DNA from: an archaeon
GTDB lineage: Archaea; EX4484-52; B79-G9
Direction of reading: 5' to 3'
Length of the DNA stretch: 14,613 nucleotides
NCBI GenBank assembly: GCA_030630425.1
Contig: DAOVNB010000007.1
Location: forward strand, 1 to 14,613
This document shows positions 12,668 through 14,613 of the stretch, piece by piece. The position numbers were made by a program, and so were the translations under genes. How positions within the stretch are numbered: position 1 is the first letter of the stretch; every line of letters starts with the position of its first letter. The notes under the pieces were generated by a model that did not search any database, was not told the origin of the DNA, and saw nothing but the letters and a program-made list of their open reading frames with translations.

Positions 12668-13987
12668 ATGTTTGATAAGATAAAAGATTCTTTGGCGAAA
12701 TTCGCGCGATTGGGTGTTGCAGACAAGGCAGCTGTTGATGAGTTAGTTCGAGACCTTCAGCGCTCGCTTATACAGGCAGATGTAAATGTAAAGCTTGTTT
12801 TTGAATTATCTAAAAATATAAAAGAGAAGGCATTGGATGAAAAAGTCCCAAAAGGCATAACCCGCCGCGAGCATGTCGTAAATATAGTCTATGACGAGCT
12901 TGTTGAATTCCTGGGAAAAGAAAAGCCGGAAATAAAGCTTGAAAAGCAAAAAATACTTCTTGTAGGGCTTTTTGGCTCGGGAAAAACTACAACAACTGCA
13001 AAACTTGGCCGATTCTTTGTCAAAAAAGGGTTATCTGTCGGCATGATTTCGTGCGATACCTGGCGGCCGGCGGCATATGAACAGCTAAAACAGCTTGCAG
13101 GAAAGCTCAATATTGATGTTTACGGCAATGCAAAAGAAAAAGACCCTGTAAAAATAGTAAAAGCAGGTGTGGCGGAGTTCAAAGACAAGGAAGTTGTGAT
13201 TGTGGACTCTGCAGGCCGCTCAGCACTTGATTTAGAACTTGCGGATGAGATAAAAAAAATTGATAAGATACTAAATGCTCGCGAAAAACTGCTTGTGCTT
13301 TCAGGAGATATAGGGCAAGCTGCACAAAAACAGGCAGAAGAATTCAATAAATTAGTCGGGCTTACAGGCGTGATTGTCACTAAAATGGACTCATCTGCTA
13401 AAGGCGGAGGGGTATTATCCGCATGCCATGCAGCAGGTGTTAACACCAAATTCCTTGGAATGGGTGAAAAATCTGATGATTTTGAAGTGTATGACCCCGT
13501 AAGGTTTGTATCCCGGCTTTTAGGCATGGGAGACCTTGAAGGTCTTTTGGAGAAAGCAAAAGACGCGTTTAATCCGGAAAAAGCAGAAGAATTGATGAAA
13601 GGCGACTTCAACCTTGAGATATTCTATTCACAGATTGAGTCTATGAAAAAAATGGGTTCTTTAGGCAAAATAATGGATATGATTCCTTTAGGCGGCGCTA
13701 AAATCCCAAAAGAGATGCTTGGCGTGCAGGAAGAAAAGATGAATAAGTGGCGCATCATGATTGATTCTATGACTGTTGATGAAAGGAAAGACCCGGATAT
13801 ATTGGACTCTTCGCGCGTAAAACGGATTGCAAAAGGGGCTGGTGTGCCTGAGACCGAACTAAAAGAGCTTATCAAGCAGTTCAACATGATGAAAAAGATG
13901 ATGAAAAAGATGAAAGGCGGAAAAGGGCTCAAGCGCGGCCCCATGGCAAACCTGATGAAGAATTTTAAGGGTATGCCCGGGATGTAG
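12668..13987 (+). CDS. srp54: Signal recognition particle 54 kDa protein
   Basis: This 439-residue GTPase is the core protein of the archaeal signal recognition particle. It binds 7S RNA and nascent signal sequences and docks with the receptor FtsY. Domains in order: an N-terminal helical bundle (about 1-90), the G domain with G1 GLFGSGKT (100-107), the G2-region DTWRPAAYEQL, G3 DSAGR (180-184), G4 TKMD (238-241) followed by SSAKGGG, the LGMGEKSDDFEVYDP closing loop, and the M domain from about 300. The M domain is methionine-rich, with MMKKMMKKMKGGKG and a short basic tail ending GMPGM, and has the expected RNA-binding segment DSSRVKRIAKGAG. G3 has Ser for the commoner Thr. Length is normal. 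It probably handles signal-peptide proteins such as the one encoded at 170-1459. Confidence 0.97.
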   Translation: MFDKIKDSLAKFARLGVADKAAVDELVRDLQRSLIQADVNVKLVFELSKNIKEKALDEKVPKGITRREHVVNIVYDELVEFLGKEKPEIKLEKQKILLVGLFGSGKTTTTAKLGRFFVKKGLSVGMISCDTWRPAAYEQLKQLAGKLNIDVYGNAKEKDPVKIVKAGVAEFKDKEVVIVDSAGRSALDLELADEIKKIDKILNAREKLLVLSGDIGQAAQKQAEEFNKLVGLTGVIVTKMDSSAKGGGVLSACHAAGVNTKFLGMGEKSDDFEVYDPVRFVSRLLGMGDLEGLLEKAKDAFNPEKAEELMKGDFNLEIFYSQIESMKKMGSLGKIMDMIPLGGAKIPKEMLGVQEEKMNKWRIMIDSMTVDERKDPDILDSSRVKRIAKGAGVPETELKELIKQFNMMKKMMKKMKGGKGLKRGPMANLMKNFKGMPGM

Positions 13988-14003
13988 ATTTTTCTAAAAA
14001 AAT
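13988..14003. terminator. Possible bidirectional T-tract terminator
   Basis: Only 16 bp separate the convergent stop codons of SRP54 and the orphan gene at 14004. This gap reads ATTTTTCTAAAAAAAT, giving a T5 run on the plus strand and a T7 run on the minus strand. Archaeal terminators are typically T-tracts, so it could end both transcripts. Based on composition only. Confidence 0.4.
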
Positions 14004-14450
14004 TTATTCTCGAGCAAATTGCTCAAGATATCTTGCAAGTGATTGGGCGGTTGTCTGAAGAATTTCTTCTTGCCGGTCTTCGGGAATTATCGTTACATTC
14101 AATTTTTTGCTTTTCGCCCCTACAGGGACATACCACTCATCTTTTGGCTTAATTCCCTCGACCTTAAGAAGCGCCTCAAACATGTCTTTTTTGATGGTAA
14201 TGGCCTTTTTCTCTATCAGCAATTCTGCCCCTAACTGATCAACTGCTATTTGAAGTATCGGCTGTGTGGGCTGTGATTCCACAATTTTTGCCTTAACTGT
14301 CGGACTTTCGTACTCTTTAATGCCTTTTACATCTAAATAGGCAAAAATAGTATCTCTTTTCGCGTGTTCCTGTTTTTGCATACATCCCCGAAGTACCTGC
14401 ATACGCTTGTAACCGGGAAGTCCTGCTTCCAGATAGGAATCGATTTTCAT
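14004..14450 (-). CDS. Hypothetical soluble protein, no recognised family
   Basis: I do not recognise this 148-residue protein. It lacks a signal peptide and membrane segments. The N-terminus MKIDSYLEAGLPGYKRMQ is followed by a basic stretch with one cysteine (RGCMQKQEHAKRD), then alternating strand-like segments (DTIFAYLDVKG, TVKAKIVE, LQIAVDQLGAELLIEKK), a helix (DMFEALLKVEG), a W-Y-V-P-V-G motif, a strand KLNVTIIPED, and a final amphipathic helix (EEILQTTAQSLARYLEQF). This suggests a compact alpha/beta domain. ATG 14450 is supported by a TATA-like CTTAAATTTTT about 25 nt upstream. It is convergent with SRP54 and divergent from the gene at the right edge. No function is proposed. Confidence 0.7.
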   Translation of the reverse strand: MKIDSYLEAGLPGYKRMQVLRGCMQKQEHAKRDTIFAYLDVKGIKEYESPTVKAKIVESQPTQPILQIAVDQLGAELLIEKKAITIKKDMFEALLKVEGIKPKDEWYVPVGAKSKKLNVTIIPEDRQEEILQTTAQSLARYLEQFARE

Positions 14451-14469
14451 AGATATTATTGGGGACTGA

Positions 14470-14480
14470 AAAATTTAAGT
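14470..14480 (-). promoter_or_regulatory. TATA-like element of the orphan gene at 14450
   Basis: CTTAAATTTTT on the minus strand is centred about 25 nt upstream of ATG 14450, which fits a leaderless transcript. Confidence 0.4.
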
Positions 14481-14518
14481 TTGTCGCAGTTATTTAGATT
14501 CTCTAGATTTTAAAACAG

Positions 14519-14528
14519 ATATAAATAT
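14519..14528 (+). promoter_or_regulatory. TATA box of the partial gene at the right edge
   Basis: GATATAAATA is centred about 26 nt upstream of ATG 14549 and supports that start as leaderless. A repeated TAGATT (14495-14500 and 14504-14509) lies just upstream, with no known meaning. Confidence 0.5.
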
Positions 14529-14548
14529 TGCAGCCACAAATTAATAAT

Positions 14549-14613
14549 ATGGCCATAAAACAAGCAGTTTATTGTGTTCTTATATTTACGATAATATCTG
14601 TGTTTTTTCAGAC
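14549..14613 (+). CDS. Start of a probable exported or membrane protein, cut by the window edge
   Basis: From ATG 14549 the frame stays open to the end of the window and encodes 21 residues beginning MAIKQAVYCVLIFTIISVFF. A single lysine followed by a hydrophobic run is typical of a signal peptide or first membrane helix. The TATA box at 14519-14528 fits a leaderless start here. Nothing further can be said of its identity. It is divergent from the orphan gene at 14004-14450. Confidence 0.55.
   Translation, partial: MAIKQAVYCVLIFTIISVFFQ

Noticed and set aside
13120..13611. Minus-strand open frame of 163 codons
   Set aside because: Antisense shadow of the SRP54 G domain and M domain; serine/proline-rich with no recognisable features.

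Overview
This window looks like chromosomal DNA from an AT-rich archaeon, possibly a small-genome (DPANN-like) lineage; the phylum cannot be fixed from the sequence. The archaeal markers are an archaeal-type aspartyl-tRNA synthetase, archaeal SRP54, two geranylgeranyl-reductase-family flavoproteins (ether-lipid or dolichol saturation), a cis-prenyltransferase, RNase Z, TATA boxes instead of -35/-10 promoters, and mostly leaderless genes (start codon about 25-29 nt from the TATA centre). The window is almost fully coding: 15 complete protein genes plus one cut off at each end. No stretch over 300 bases lacks a gene, and I see no rRNA, tRNA, CRISPR array or insertion sequence.

Layout. 1-129 (-): start of a probable winged-helix regulator. 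170-1459 (-): a secreted, sequon-rich protein with three cysteine repeats and a C-terminal membrane anchor. 1536-2714 (+): a geranylgeranyl-reductase-family flavoprotein, sharing one palindromic TATA element with the secreted-protein gene. 5606 down to 2748 (-): Nif3/DUF34 protein, 2x[4Fe-4S] ferredoxin and a second geranylgeranyl reductase, tightly packed, followed by uppS with its own TATA box and a 14-bp perfect palindrome in its promoter. 5734-6843 (+): a divergent amidoligase-like protein ending in CxxCxxC. 8537 down to 6994 (-): a small membrane protein and aspS. 10227 down to 8578 (-): an AAA+ ATPase with an unrecognised N-terminal domain. 11266 down to 10358 (-): RNase Z. 11359-11937 (+): a membrane protein resembling DUF2238. 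12007-12624 (+): an orphan. 12668-13987 (+): SRP54. 14450 down to 14004 (-): an orphan. 14549 to the right edge (+): the start of a probable exported protein.

How the genes may work together. UppS makes the polyprenyl carrier (dolichol precursor) used for N-glycosylation, and geranylgeranyl reductases saturate isoprenoid chains, in some archaea with electrons from a ferredoxin encoded next door. The block 1536-5606 is therefore best read as an isoprenoid-saturation neighbourhood. SRP54 delivers signal-peptide proteins to the membrane, and the secreted protein beside the lipid block carries many N-x-S/T sequons, so it is a plausible client of both systems. RNase Z and AspRS serve tRNA maturation and charging. 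The least explained items are the amidoligase-like protein, the N-terminal domain of the AAA+ ATPase and the two orphans.
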